Shown here: positions 1 to 12,635 of the stretch, in pieces
Layout: every line of letters starts with the position of its first letter
How positions within the stretch are numbered: the first letter of the stretch is position 1
Assembly: GCF_022965805.1 (NCBI RefSeq)
Contig: NC_133101.1
Coordinates: 930,001 to 994,000, forward strand
Length of the DNA stretch: 64,000 nt
From: Primulina eburnea
Taxonomy: Eukaryota; Streptophyta; Magnoliopsida; Lamiales; Gesneriaceae
Reading direction: 5' to 3'
Made by a program: the position numbers and the translations under genes
Notes under the pieces: model-generated
Told to the model about the DNA's origin: nothing
The model's database searches: none
Seen by the model: only the letters and a program-made list of their open reading frames with translations

Positions 1-298
1 AAAAAAAACAAATAATATCTTAACTACTTAGAAAAAACTAATTTAGTGTTCATATGATGCATAAATACATAAAAAAAAAACACATGTATCACAATTCACA
101 AAAGTTATCAGCATAATAATAGTTTAATTAAGAATTAAAATATAAATAATTAACTAATTATTATTTTTGTAAAACCTCCTTAATATACTTTTCTACAACA
201 TCGCGAATCACTAAACCCGTTTATATTAATATTCTAATATGATCTCAACGACTACTTCTATCGATTCATGCACTCAAACTGAGGGAAAAATTTCTTAC
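1..298 (-). other. Left-edge sequence, intron of the DUF1666 gene
   Basis: This stretch lies downstream of the donor at 298-297. It is AT-rich with stops in all frames and shows no coding signal, so it is read as the start of the third intron. The remaining exon or exons must lie left of the window. Confidence 0.6.
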
Positions 299-3280
299 CT
301 CTAATAACTGGAACTTGAAGAAGATTGCGAAGAACACACCTAGTTTTCGCATAATTTTGAACCCTTGGCCCTTGAAATTGCTCGTCTTCTGTGAACCTTT
401 GCATGAGCACTTGAAACTGTTGGAACTCCCCAGCAACTTCATTGTATCTATTGATCCCCCGGGGGTCTGAATCCCATAATTCCAAGGCTTTCTCGTACTG
501 CCAATACAACATCTCCCACGAAGCACACATCTGCCCCACGTATACTACTTCAACGTCACCTTCCAATTCATCTATAAACTTCTTCTTGGGATCGCTTCCG
601 TGGATTTTATGTTTCGACAGCCATAGATTTTGCGAAACCAAGGATTTTAGTGTTGGCGCCGAAGGCTTCTTGTTTGCCGTAGATTGGAGGGGAACCTTTA
701 GCTGCAGTAGACCTGCCATGCATGTTGCACACAAATGATGCATGAGGGTTGTCCAAGATATAGGTTATGGTTTACTTATTATTATTGATAAAATTATTAT
801 CTTTATGATTACTGAGTATATATATATGTGTGTATTCAGAAAAGATGAACAAACGTAGGACAAAAGGAAATAAATTTCTGACACGGTCGATCAATAAATT
901 CAGTTGACCCGAATGAAACCTCATAAATTACAACGACCACAAATGCGTAGGCTCGTTTTTCAAGCCATTAGCTTTTGAATTCCTAATAAATTCTTTTAAA
1001 TCATGATGCCACTCATGCATCGTAGCACCAAAAAAAAAATTTGTTTTTGTTTTTGTTTTGAGAATGGTAGTAACAATATTTAAGAAATTGGAAAATAATT
1101 TATTTTTATATTTTGCATTTTATATATGTCGGTAAAATATAAATACTATATTTATGTCACTAGCTAGTTTGGTCGTTCTATTGGGAAAAGCTTGTCTGGT
1201 TTAGTCACAAAGACTTTTAATGCCCCAATTAATTAAATACACGAATTAAATGCACACATAAAATAGTGTAAACATCACCCACTCATCCTCATCGTGCCTT
1301 GTACCAGACCAAGTCCCATGTTATTTCTGTTTTTGGAGAACCCAACGGACAAGATCTTATGGGTCCTCTAAAAACACCCACGGATTATTAATTTAGTAAC
1401 AATGCTAATAAATAATTATAAAACATATAAAAAAAACGTGAACAATTATTAATTAAAAAATATGATTAAAGAATAAAAGGTCTCTTGGCACACCAATATG
1501 TTCAAATGAAAAAAGTTATAATAAGAAATATTAATTTTCAATAATCAATGTAGTGTAGATCTATCCTACTGGTGATTGGTTGGGCTTAAAATAATTACTG
1601 GTGGTAGGTCATCAATTAACTCGTTGGAAAACTTAGGTTTTTAGGATTAAAAGTTTTGTATTTCAAGATCATTTGGGATGATTAAAATTTTAAAGATAAA
1701 AATAAAAGAGTAATCGAGAAGGTAGATTCCAGTCCGAATACTGGTCTTTTTAATGTTCTAGTTGTAGATTGAAATTTTTTAGCAGACTTAAAATTCATTT
1801 TATGTTCGACTTCGTATCGAATTCGTTAGCTCGTTTAATTTTAAATATATTTGCTAACGAGTATCGGAATGATGAGTGAAACGAAGAATGGAAATGTGGA
1901 CTCACCCATAGCGTACATCTTCTGATAATTCAAGATATCCAATTTGCGCATTCTTTCTCTGTAGCTCTTGTAGAATTTGTGAAGCTCCCCCATTCCATCT
2001 CCACGCTGGGATTTTTCATCAATCTTCCATGGCTTCAAATCCTCCATTATCTTAGGAGACTCAGATTCTTCTAAAATGGTGGGCAAACCTGTGTCCGGCC
2101 TCACCTTCTTAAGCTCCATTTTCAAATGGTCTATCAAATCTTGATGTTCCCACAATGATTCCAGTTCATCTGCGGAATCGGTCATTGCTGAATCCTTGGT
2201 CTCTGTTTTTTCATTATTGGTAAGAAATCCAGCGCCTGTGAAATCTAACTCGGATAAGAAACCTGTGTTAAATTCGTCGGCATTGTGCAAACCATCATGT
2301 TCTGTTGATTTATCGTGATCTTCGTTCGTAGTACCCATTTCATCGCCGCCATGGAGATGTTTTGATGATTCCACGTTTTCGTAGAAGCCCGAAGATGATT
2401 CTTGCATTGATTCTAGCCCAAAATCTTCATCAGACATGAAAGCATCGCCGTGTGAATCCACTGAACCGTCGATTGCGGAAGGAATATGATTGACATCAAT
2501 TGAATCCGAATCCGAGCCACTACACATGGAATTTTTCTCAGAAAAACACTGGGGTTCATCAAGAAAATATTGGTTTCCCTCGAATTTGGCATCTTCTTCA
2601 CCCGAATGAACCTTTTCCTCCAACTTCTCCACTGATTCCTCTGCCTCAGTATTATCGTTTCCTTCTCCGTTGCATACCGAAATTTCATTATAATCTTGTC
2701 CCGATTTCCCCAATCCGCATTTTCTGTTTCCATTAATTTCTTCCACAGGAAAAGTCCCCGGTTCATCTATTAAAGCGTTGGCGGATTTTTCACCAGACGT
2801 GAAATCATATTTACTTGTACTTTGAAAAGAGGACACTTCAGAATTCGATAAATTGTCTGGTTTTTCATGAATTCTACAAAATTCTTCGAAAGTTGGAAAC
2901 TTGAATTTCAGAAATACCTCTTCTTTCTCTTCTCCATGATCACCATCAAATCCTATAAACTGGGTAACATCTTTCTCGGCGATACACTCGAACGACAACT
3001 CGGTCTCTGCTTCAAGAAATTCTATTTCTTCACCATTCTTGTCCACTGAACTCTCATCTCTATGCAGCCTGGATTTCGATTAAAAAAATATATCAGAAAC
3101 TAACAAATTATCAAAGAATGGAGCTAAATAAACAAAAAAAGGCGTTAAAAGTTCTTCTCACCTGAAGAAAAAAGCAGGGACAAGGTTCAAGAGTGGGAGC
3201 AGACACACGGAAACAGAGAACAAGAACGCATATGCAAAAGCAACCAATCTTTGGCTCACCAACTTAATCACAGAACCCAT
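299..3280 (-). CDS. DUF1666 family protein (5' part; runs off the left edge)
   Basis: Three exons are visible on the minus strand: 3280-3162, 3068-1906 and 712-299. All have GT/AG borders and matching phases. The last donor (298-297) sends the gene beyond the window, so about 565 residues are seen without the C-terminus. The start ATG at 3280 opens a hydrophobic N-terminus (about residues 8-38), probably a membrane or signal-anchor segment. A long acidic, Ser/Glu-rich region follows. Two family signatures are visible: HKFYKSYRERMRKLDILNYQ near residues 400-420, and YVGQMCASWEMLYWQYEKAL in exon 3. Members are often labelled 'ribosomal protein L34Ae' or 'cation-transporting ATPase', but I see neither fold and the function is unknown. 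The likely Arabidopsis counterpart is At1g69610. The family call is firm; the exact start is fairly sure. Confidence 0.85.
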
Positions 3281-4918
3281 GTTCAGAATATAAAAGACCT
3301 TTTTTTTCCTTTTCATGAGGAACCCATAAAATTGAAGGTGCCGTAAATTCAGTCGAAAACGAAGAAAAACATGGGAAATGCAGGTGTTTCGAATCTAACG
3401 TCCTCTTTGAATATTTCAAAACCAGAAATGGGGTTTGAACCAGTAAAAAGGAGACTCCTCGCCTAGATTAGAACCAAATATCTGGCACATAAATCCGAAC
3501 AAATGGGAGAAATCTACGGAGGAATGAGATTTTCAAGCAAGAATTAAAGAGAGACTGTTACTCTGCATTAGCATCTTCATCAGACACGAATGAACAAGAA
3601 GTGTGTCTGTGAGAACTCTGGATAGGTTGGTCGGTATGTGCCGTTTGGGAGGCAGAGACAGGGTGTAATAGTAAATAAGCGTTTTCCTGAGGACTAAATG
3701 AGAAATTTGAGCACGCGTGGGAGGAGAAATGAGGAGGTGGAGGTTGTATTCTTCCACTCCATAAAATTGAGAGTCAATGCGTTGTTCAGATTTATTCCAA
3801 TTTCCACATCCATTTAAGTCTATTAATTCAAAGATGTGACGATTTATATATATATATAAAAAATTGGTCGGATTAATTTTAGGATTTTAATTTACATGTA
3901 AGAAATTATTATTTTGGGTTATATCAGTTAAATAAAGTTAGCTATAGGGTAAGAGTTTCGATTTGATTCCTATGGTCGTATTTATGTCTTGTCACAATTT
4001 TTTTAAAAAAAGATTTTAGTATGTTTATTTATTTATTTATTTATTTTTAAACAGTCAATCTTCGAATTTCAATATACGGGAGACTGTTTATAAAAAGAAA
4101 AAACAAAATGGTTCCATTTGTCATAATCTTTGTATGTTTGAATTGTACAATAAAGTTTATAAATGAAACCAACGTTTTCCGATTGGGTTACTATAACTGG
4201 GTTTAATTACTGAGACATAATTATATGTGTATAAATCTACTATTAAAATAATTATATAAGGATAATAATAATGGATAAATAATAATATGTTTAATTTGAT
4301 CGATCAATTTTATGATTGAAATTATGATTAAATGACGATTGGTTATAATTTTATCATTTGTAGGTGGGAAATAATCTTATTTTTAGTTTGTATTTATAAA
4401 ATTAAGATTGTAATTTTTATTGTAGAATGTAAATTATTATTAAATCATATGTAAGTTATTTTCAATTACCAAAATTATTTGGGTATTAATATTATTAATT
4501 TTTAATATAAAAAATTCGTAAATTGAGTAAAAAAGTTTCCATTAATAACTGGGTTCGTATATTATTTTTATGATATAAAAAAACACAATAATTTGGAAAA
4601 TTTAAGAAAAGTACAAAGAAAGAAAAAATAACGGAACGCGAGCGGACCGCCGGATTGCATTGACCGATTAAAGTCAACACAAATGGAATGGAAACATGGT
4701 TTTCTTCTTCGGCAAAATGGCACTTGGTTCATAAAAAATTAGGAATCATTCCACTTACCACACGCATTGAAATATTAGACAATTGATACTTGGTGATAAC
4801 GATGGCTACTGAAAGCCACATATTCTTATTTAATTATTATACATATGACTACAAAATTTAGGTAACTCCACACGAGTACATAGTTATTATTATATCAACG
4901 ATTATAATAATATCCTTA
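3281..4918. other. Intergenic, 5' flank of the DUF1666 gene
   Basis: The part nearest 3281 should be the promoter and 5' UTR of the minus-strand DUF1666 gene. There is a short TTTA run at about 4024-4047 and a TA run at about 3847-3858. Several short open frames exist, but none resembles a protein family. I see no gene here. Confidence 0.5.
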
Positions 4919-5363
4919 CAGTATGTTTGGCAACCAGGATTTGAGAGGATTTTGTGGGATTTGGAATTGGATTTGGAATTGGATTTGGAAATTCAAGTAT
5001 TTGAAATTCCATTTGGTGTTTGGTTTAAAATTTAAAAATGGTATTTACAAATCCATTTCTTGTTTGGAGAAAAAAATATTCGAATTTGGAATTTTAAAAT
5101 TTTACTAAACTACCCTTATAAACTTTTGGTGGAGAATGATGTGTTGGATAAAAAAGTAATTTTATGTTTTTAAAATCCAAATCCCACCAAATCTCATCAA
5201 ATTTGATGGGATTTGGATATACTTGTTGAAATCTCATGAAATCCCATGAAATCCTAAGCAAATCCAAATCCTTTTTTTTTAATATATTGTCAAACAGTAA
5301 AAATAGGATTTTGAAATCCAAATCCCATGAAATACTCCCAAATCCGGGTTGCCAAACACACTG
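4919..5363. mobile_element. PIF/Harbinger-type MITE (445 bp)
   Basis: The two ends are inverted repeats. The left end reads CAGTATGTTTGGCAACCAGG and the right end, reverse-complemented, reads CAGTGTGTTTGGCAACCCGG. The pairing continues inward through GGATTTGG-rich sequence, so most of the element can fold back. It is flanked by the trinucleotide TTA on both sides (4916-4918 and 5364-5366), the target duplication expected of PIF/Harbinger (Tourist-like) elements. It has no transposase frame and is therefore non-autonomous. Confidence 0.8.
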
Positions 5364-5366
5364 TTA

Positions 5367-7111
5367 GGATAACATAAACTCAACTCAAAATCAAAATCAA
5401 AATAAAAATCTATTTATTCATTTTAAAAAAACCCTAAAAATATTCCCAATGAAGGATTCCCGTCAAACAAAAATCACACAAAACCATAGTGCATTTTCAA
5501 CATTTTGTATACTAAAACATTAAGTCTGCAAAAAATGTACCTTTTTTATTTGATAAAATCATGAAACTTTATAAATTATTGGGCACATTTAAAGTGCTAT
5601 GGTCCAAATCCAATAGGCAACTACTCATCAAGTAATGGGAGGATCGCTTTGGACTTCATTGGGCACATTTTGTTCAGTTGGGCTTCCAGAGTAGAAAATC
5701 TCATTTTTTTTAAGTAGGCTTCAGAAGCTCCCTTAAATCTAAAATAATAATTTAAATAAAACTAAATATTAACATTATTTTATAGTATACTTAATGAGCA
5801 CTTGGTTTCAATACCTCACATATATCATCTTTACTTGTTTATTTTGGCTATAAATTTAAAATAATAATTTGATTTCAAATCGTTTCGATTTGGAACTGTA
5901 TCCAAGCAGTTTGGTTAGTGTTTCACGTTATGTTGGAATCGGAACCGTCGTTTTCGGAACCGTGATCCAATCTATAGTTTACTGTAATATCTTACCATTA
6001 AACCAACTGCTAAATTGTCTACATGTCTCCTTCGTTTGGTTGACCTGGTCACAAATGATTTTGTTATGATATTTTTTGTTGCTGAAATTTTACTCATCAA
6101 TTAATGGAATTATAGTTTTTAAAATGGTGAAATCTGAATTATTTGGGTTTGAATCCTAATGCTGCCGAGTAGTCATGTTCGATGATGCAAATTCAACCAG
6201 TGGGGACGAAACTAGCAATTTGCATTATACAATTAATTAAATTAAAACTAACAAATGTACAAGGAGCTTGCATGCCCATTTAACTAGATCGTTCAACAAA
6301 TTTTGTATGACTTCTATCGGTAACGAAGAACTTAATTTGAACAACAAATATTATATTCTTTATTCAATAAAATTGAAGTGGCAAAACCTGTTTTGTTAGA
6401 ATTACACTTAATAGAGGAATATAACAGACTAAGGAGATAAAATTGGGGAAAATACAAAGATAGCTAGTGGGGATAACATGGAGTGAACCAAGAAATTAGG
6501 TAGAGATACATGTAATTTAATCGAAATTTTAAGAGCACACAGGCTAAAATTATGAATGAAAAATACAGTGTTACACTTAATTCTCAGATACAATTAAAAC
6601 TCATAAAGATAAATAATGAGAAAACATTGAAAGTTAGATCAGTCGGCTCATCAAGCATGCATGGACCACAAAAAATTAATGCATGACTTTTAATTTCAAT
6701 TTCATATATTTTATTTTTTAAAAATAAAATTTATTATTGTTCTGGTCTCATTCATAACCTAGCTTGTGAAAACAGTGTTTTATTTCTTTAAATTTGTTGC
6801 ATTTTTAGTCCTGTTTTATCACGGGTAATGACATTGCACACTTGTGAGAACAGTGTGAATATTATATCAACACCACGTCGATCACATCTACACAACATAA
6901 AGTAAAAATAAAAAACAATAATATAATTATTCTAAAAAGTACCACTATTATTAAAAATTGAGGAACGTCAAAAGTGGTAATTCTGAATTATTACCATAAT
7001 TGTTATAATAGTCAATGTAAAAATGAGAGTATTTTTGCAACACGTCGTCTATAAAAATAAATGAAGGGTATACAATCTAAATTGAAAGGGGATCCAGCAA
7101 TATTTAATGGC
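5367..7111. other. Intergenic, no gene seen
   Basis: AT-rich sequence with no open frame resembling a known family. A 66-codon open frame near 5869-6069 has no recognisable domain and is not called. Confidence 0.45.
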
Positions 7112-7288
7112 AAAAACTTGTGTGAGACAGTCTCACGGGTCAAATTTTGTGAGACGGATCTTTATTTGGGTAATCCATGAAATAGTATTGCTTTTTATGC
7201 TAAAAGTACTACTTTTTATGGTGAATATGGGTAGGGTTGACCCGTCTCACAGATTGAGATCCGTGAAACGGTCTCACATGAGACCTAC
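7112..7288 (+). repeat. GAGACGGTCTCAC repeat, copy A
   Basis: This is a full-length copy of a family found at least ten times in the window. It opens with AAAACTTGTGTGAGACAGTC, has a central ATTACTTTTTATGCTAAGAG-like core (here diverged), then a GGGTAGGGTTGACCCGTCTC block, and closes with ACGGTCTCACATGAGACC. Near-palindromic GTGAGACGGTCTCAC blocks sit at both ends, so it is MITE-like. I could not identify target duplications. Confidence 0.75.
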
Positions 7289-8667
7289 TCATATTTAATT
7301 CATTGAAGTAATAATGGTACAATTATCTTTATCTCAACAACCCCATGCGGCCATGATTTATTGCACCGCTTCTCTCCCTTGAATAAGCAACCTTTTTTTC
7401 TGAGATTGAATATCTGGCCAACTTTTTTAGGGTTTGCCATAATCCCATAATTAATATTTTTTTTCTTAATTAATTATTACGCACAGAGACTAAGGGTTTG
7501 TAATTAATTTGCTACTCGAAGAAATTAAGGAAGGTCCCCCACCTCCATAATTTCTCATTTATTACGCCACATGCTACATTCATGGAAAAGGAAAGTACAA
7601 TGGCATGATCAAACTCATGAGATGGTTCATCGTAGCTGCCACCACACCCTCAACAATTTTGTGTATAACTCAGTCATTTGTTATATTACCACCCCAAGTC
7701 TGTCAATAGAGAGAACACTGGGGCCACGAGTATAATTTATCATATATTTTTTAAAGTACATGTTTTATCGTATTAATCAAAGTAATCTAATTCTTAGTAA
7801 TGCACTGCTTGTCTCGTAAAATAATATGACGAATGATGTGATAATAAATTGAAAGACAAATATAATTGTTTTTAAAAAGTTAATTATTGTAAAACTTGAA
7901 TCAGAAGTCTTTTTAAAAGATTAGTTATTGTAAAACTTGAATCAAAATGAAAAGATCGTGGAGTTGAAATGAAGTTATATATGTTTGGTATTTATAAAGT
8001 GGGAGAGAATGAATGAATGATTTGTCAGATAAAATGAATGGATTTAAGTAATTTGTATGTTTAGCTTTTTGTCATAATGCTATTTATTATATCCACACAC
8101 ACACACACACACACACTGATAATTAGAAATCATATCTTGATATAAGTAATATAGTTTAGATATATAAAACCATATTATTAATGCAAAAGAGAGGCCCTAA
8201 TTAAATTAGGGTTTCGGAATGGTGGTGCAAATTAAAGTAAACATTAAATAGGACGCGGTTTCGCTACTAATACATCAGAGAACAGAAGGAAGTGCAACTG
8301 ATATACAGCTGACTTTAGAGAGTCCGATCGATGCTGCATTGAGTAAATGCATTTGCTGTCAACTTTTGACTCTTTGGTAGAGTTCTCTGTCTTTTCTAAG
8401 GTCAGCGTCAAGAAATTAGGGGAGGAGAAAAATATAGGTTAAAAATAGTTTCGATTTCCTATATATGCAGATGAAACAACAAACATTAGCCCGTTAGACC
8501 ATTGTCTGATGAGCTGTTTCGAAGAAGAAATTAAAGGAGGAGAGAAGAAATTAAGATAAAGATAGAGTGGGAATAGTAGTTGTAAGAAAAAAGAAACACA
8601 CATTTTTCTGAGCTTTATTTACAAGTCGAATCAAATCAAGAGAAAGAAGAGGGGCAATTAAAGGGAT
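7289..8667. other. Intergenic and 5' flank of the subgroup-1 MYB
   Basis: It contains a short CA microsatellite (about 8093-8117) and an imperfect tandem duplication of about 50 bp at 7868-7945. The last 200 bp, before the MYB start at 8668, are purine-rich with several AAAG cores, the Dof-binding core. This is suggestive only, because AAAG is common and much of this stretch is probably 5' UTR. Confidence 0.45.
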
Positions 8668-9900
8668 ATGGGCAGGCCACCATGCTGCGATAAAATTGGT
8701 ATGAAGAAAGGGCCGTGGACTCCTGACGAAGATATACTTTTGGTGTCTTATGTTCAAGAACATGGCCCCGGGAATTGGAAGGCTGTTCCAACACATACAG
8801 GTTTATAAATTTTATGTTTTTGTTTTGATTCTGTGCTGTTTTTGTAGTTTTGTTCAGATTTGTACGTGTTGTTTCCATGGAAAAGTCGTGTTAAAAAAAT
8901 AGTGGGTTTTGTAGTTTACTGAACCTTTTGCTAGCTTCTTCATGTGTATGATTTTACAGGTCTAACGAGATGCAGCAAGAGTTGCAGGTTGCGATGGACT
9001 AACTATCTCCGACCTGGGATTAAGAGGGGAAGTTTCACGGATCAAGAAGAGAAGACGATTATTCAGCTTCAAGCTCTTCTTGGAAACAAGTAATGATTTG
9101 TTTATGAAACTGGTCTGATCTGATTGAAAGTTGTAATAAAATTCTGAATCTGGGATTTGTAATTTTTGAGTGCAGATGGGCAGCCATAGCTTCTTATCTC
9201 CCAGAAAGAACAGACAATGACATTAAAAACTACTGGAACACCCATTTGAAAAAGAAGCTAAAAAAGCTTCAAATCGGTTGTAATGTCCAGCATGAATCTG
9301 GCACAGATGTTTTCTCAACAAATTCTAACTCCATTTCCAGAGGCCAGTGGGAGAGAAGGTTACAGGCGGATATTAACACAGCCAAACAAGCTCTTAAAGA
9401 CTGCATTATCTTCAGAAAACAAGAGCCTGCTCTCCGAACAATTGATGCTGAACGACGAGCTGATTCCAGGCACAAAACCTGGCCAGGCCTTTTCTTACGC
9501 ATCCAGCACCGAGAACATCGCGAGATTACTGAAAGACTGGGACAAAAAGAAGCCGAAATCTGAAGAATCCAAGTGTTCCAGTATCCAAGATTCATCCAAC
9601 AATGCCGTGGGAACTGATTCTAATCTTAGTGAAGGGACTCATCCTAGTGATGAGAACAAAAGTGGGATCGATTTGTCTGAATCATTCGAGTCTCTGTTCG
9701 GTTTCGAGTCTTTCGAATCTTCGACTTCCGAGTTCTCGAGATCTACTTCTCCGGATGCTAGTTACGTTCATGGCGAAAGAAAAGCCAACCGGCTTGAATT
9801 GGCCCCGCTATCTGTGCTGGAAAAGTTACTGCTTGAGCATGATCAAGGGAAGGATTTTTTGAACAACTTCTCATTTGATGAAAATCCCAATATGTTATAG
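8668..9900 (+). CDS. R2R3-MYB transcription factor, subgroup 1 (MYB60/30/94/96 clade), frameshifted here
   Basis: Exons are 8668-8800, 8960-9089 and 9176 onward, with clean GT/AG borders at the two intron positions usual for this class. The protein opens [21 protein letters not shown]2 covers about residues 11-62 and R3 about 64-115, ending [17 protein letters not shown]. The subgroup-1 motif [20 protein letters not shown] follows. Just after it the frame breaks near 9398-9403: read as is, translation stops at 9563 (216 residues). Dropping one base gives a frame that ends at 9900 (328 residues) and carries the family features [16 protein letters not shown] and [21 protein letters not shown]60 relatives act in guard cells and MYB30/94/96 in wax and stress responses; which one this is cannot be settled here. 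The break may be a sequencing error or a real truncation. Confidence 0.88.
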
Positions 9901-10818
9901 GAGGATTCGAGTTATTATTAATTATGGGGGGCGGGTTTGTGTTCTTCTGAAATCTCAAGGTTTCATAATTTCGACTTAATTTTCCAGGAACTGACGTTGA
10001 TTCAGCACTTATTTTCTTCAGTTTTTTTCCATGTATGGGGCTGAAAATAATTTGATGTTAAATGTTGATGCCATAATAATCTACTAATTTATTTCACCAA
10101 CAATTATGTACAGTTTTGATGTTATTTTCATCTTCTTCTTTTTTTACTTCATACGGATTTTGATATGTAGTTTAATTTTTTTAATTTTTTATTAGCTTAA
10201 TCTATTATTTATTTAAAAAATTATGAAATTGTAATTTTCTATTATATGATGTGAATTTAATATTTTTACTTTTAATATATATGTTAGCATTACTGACCTA
10301 GCGCCCATGCCAATGTGATTTTGGCAAGTGAATGAGTTGATTCATTCTACATGTATGAGCACTATCATTATGATAGAATCAACTACCTAAATTTAGCTAA
10401 ACATACATGAGGTCCACTAATCTTTTTAAAATCACATATGTGTATGAATCTTGTCCATCCAAACTATGTGAGGACAGTGCCCCACATGTAGCATCGACTT
10501 AACCCAAGTGAAGAGCCACCTCGTCACTTTTTTTTCCGAAGAAACGAGACCAAAAATTGTAAAAATTTAATTTTAATTGGGAACAAGCAATTAAGTTCGT
10601 TCTCCCCTAGCAAGTTTATTTGGTCTCTGAATATTAATAATTGTTTTTTCCTAAATGAGTATCGGTAGAATATTGTTAGATAAGGAATTTCAAGAAAGAT
10701 TAAAAATTATAAATAAACACTGCTAGTTTTGTCAAATTCTCGCTCTCTTGATCTACTAACTAGGAAAATAACATTTTTGATATACTAACTTGTTTTATTT
10801 GTGGTTTTGATATACTAA
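9901..10818. other. 3' flank of the MYB and intergenic sequence
   Basis: Probable 3' UTR followed by AT-rich sequence with no recognisable gene. The TAA at 10816-10818 is the left target duplication of the next MITE. Confidence 0.45.
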
Positions 10819-11321
10819 GACTGCGTTTGGTTAGAGAGATAGGATAAACTAATGATTAGTATGTAAATGATAAAAAAATGATTGTGGTATGATTGTAATA
10901 TATGGTGTAAAATAATATTATGTTTGCTAAGATTTTTAAATGTAGGATAATTTTGAATTTTTTGATGAGAAGACGAAATTTTCCTTCCTCTTCGCGACGG
11001 CGACGGTGACGGCGACAGTGGCGGCGGCGACGATCGGCCGGGGCTCGGCCGGCGGTCGGCCGGCGGCAATCGTGGCGGCGGTCGGTGGCGGAAAGTGGTG
11101 GTGAGTTTGAATATAAGAGAATGGTAAAATTGGAAAAATAGGAGGTATTAAGAGTTGGATAAATAATCCTAGGGGGTGAGGATGTATTATTTTAACCTAC
11201 ATAATATAACATAATCATTTATAGGAGGGATTGACTTGGTTAAATAATCACTCGTACCAAACAGCTGACTAGATAGGATAAAATAATCTATCCCGGCTAA
11301 TCATCCGAACCAAACGCGGCC
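10819..11321. mobile_element. PIF/Harbinger-type MITE (503 bp) carrying a GC-rich insert
   Basis: The left end is GACTGCGTTTGGTT and the right end, reverse-complemented, is GGCCGCGTTTGGTT. TAA flanks both sides (10816-10818 and 11322-11324). The arms are AT-rich with repeated TAATCATTA-like blocks. The centre, about 10990-11100, is instead a run of CGG/GGC/CGGCCGG units, very unlike the surroundings. There is no transposase frame. The TIR and three-base duplication support a Tourist-like element. Confidence 0.75.
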
Positions 11322-11605
11322 TAAATATTCAAAGTTGGTTTTGGTACAACAAATTTTATTAATATTTCATCGAAGTGCTAACATGACATTATAAATTGAT
11401 GATGTGACACTGAAAATACTGACATGACATCAGAAATAGTTTATATGTCAAATATCATGTCCTCATCTGTAATGCCCGGAAATTAATCACTGTAATTGAC
11501 GTTGATTGATTTATAATGTCATGTGATTATGAATGGACCAATCGGGATACCGAAAAGAGTATTTAAAATGAAAGTAGGGATTTTTGGTGCGAACCAAGAC
11601 CGCAC

Positions 11606-11737
11606 CTGCGGTCCCTACGACACAGTACCCGCGGTGTAGATGATGAAAAATGGATAGGATTGCCGTGGGGTGACCGCACCCGCGGTGCTTACGAGACCGC
11701 ACCCGCGGCGCAGCAACGACCGCACCCGCGGTGTTGC
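11606..11737. repeat. Cluster of ACCGCACCCGCGGT motifs
   Basis: Four spaced copies of the motif family ACCGCACCYGCGG(T/C) lie within 130 bp. A related block, AGTACCCGCGGTG, lies between the first two. The CCGCGG core is self-complementary. They are the main reason this segment is locally GC-rich. Confidence 0.7.
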
Positions 11738-12635
11738 GTGTTGCGCGGAAAATGAGCCACCTCATAGCATGCATGCAAGGATATATATAAACCGTTCTTT
11801 CCTTCGAAATTAGTAGGAAAAGAATAGGAAAGCTCAGGGGAGGTTTGCGAAATCCTTACGCCTTTATATTTCAATCCGTCCATCTGATTTTGATTCCGAC
11901 TTCGGTATTGAGTTCCTAGCGACGTAGGCTACAACTGGACGTAAATTTTGCTACGTTTTGACATGCTTTGAAATTATGCTATTGTCAGAATTGAATGGAA
12001 TTCATATATGGTGTTCTTGATATGTTAGACATCGTAGAATCGAAGTCAGATTAAGAAATAGACTGATTATGGAATTGTTATGATTTTCTGATTATAATCA
12101 GTTGATACCGGACAGATTTGGATTATGGATTGATTATAGATTGTATTGGATATGAGTTATGGATTGTAACTGTTATCTGGTGATATGGTATTGACGGGAA
12201 TATGGATATTGTATCGTTATGCCGTTGATTTTGAATTAAATCAAGATTTATCAGATTGTTAGTGATTCGAGTGGTATATTGACATAAGATTATTGATATT
12301 GTCATTGCCAGACAGGCTGTGAGTTCAGGATTCGACTGAGCCAGACACCGACGAAAGAAAGGTATAAGTCAATGTGGTATTGGGAGATGGACTTGAGTCG
12401 GTTTAGACTTGGGTTTCCCTAAATCACATACTTTATTTTATTGCATGGATATTTGCATTACATTGATTAATGTACTTGTTCTCTTGAATTTAGATGACAG
12501 GTATTAGACGAGTTATCTTGTGACAGAAGTGCCGGATAGTGGTGGTATCGCCACGGCACATTGCACGATGTCACAAGATAGGATGCTAGCGATAGAACTA
12601 CAGTCCTTGACGGTTAGGTCAGGACACTGGATGTT

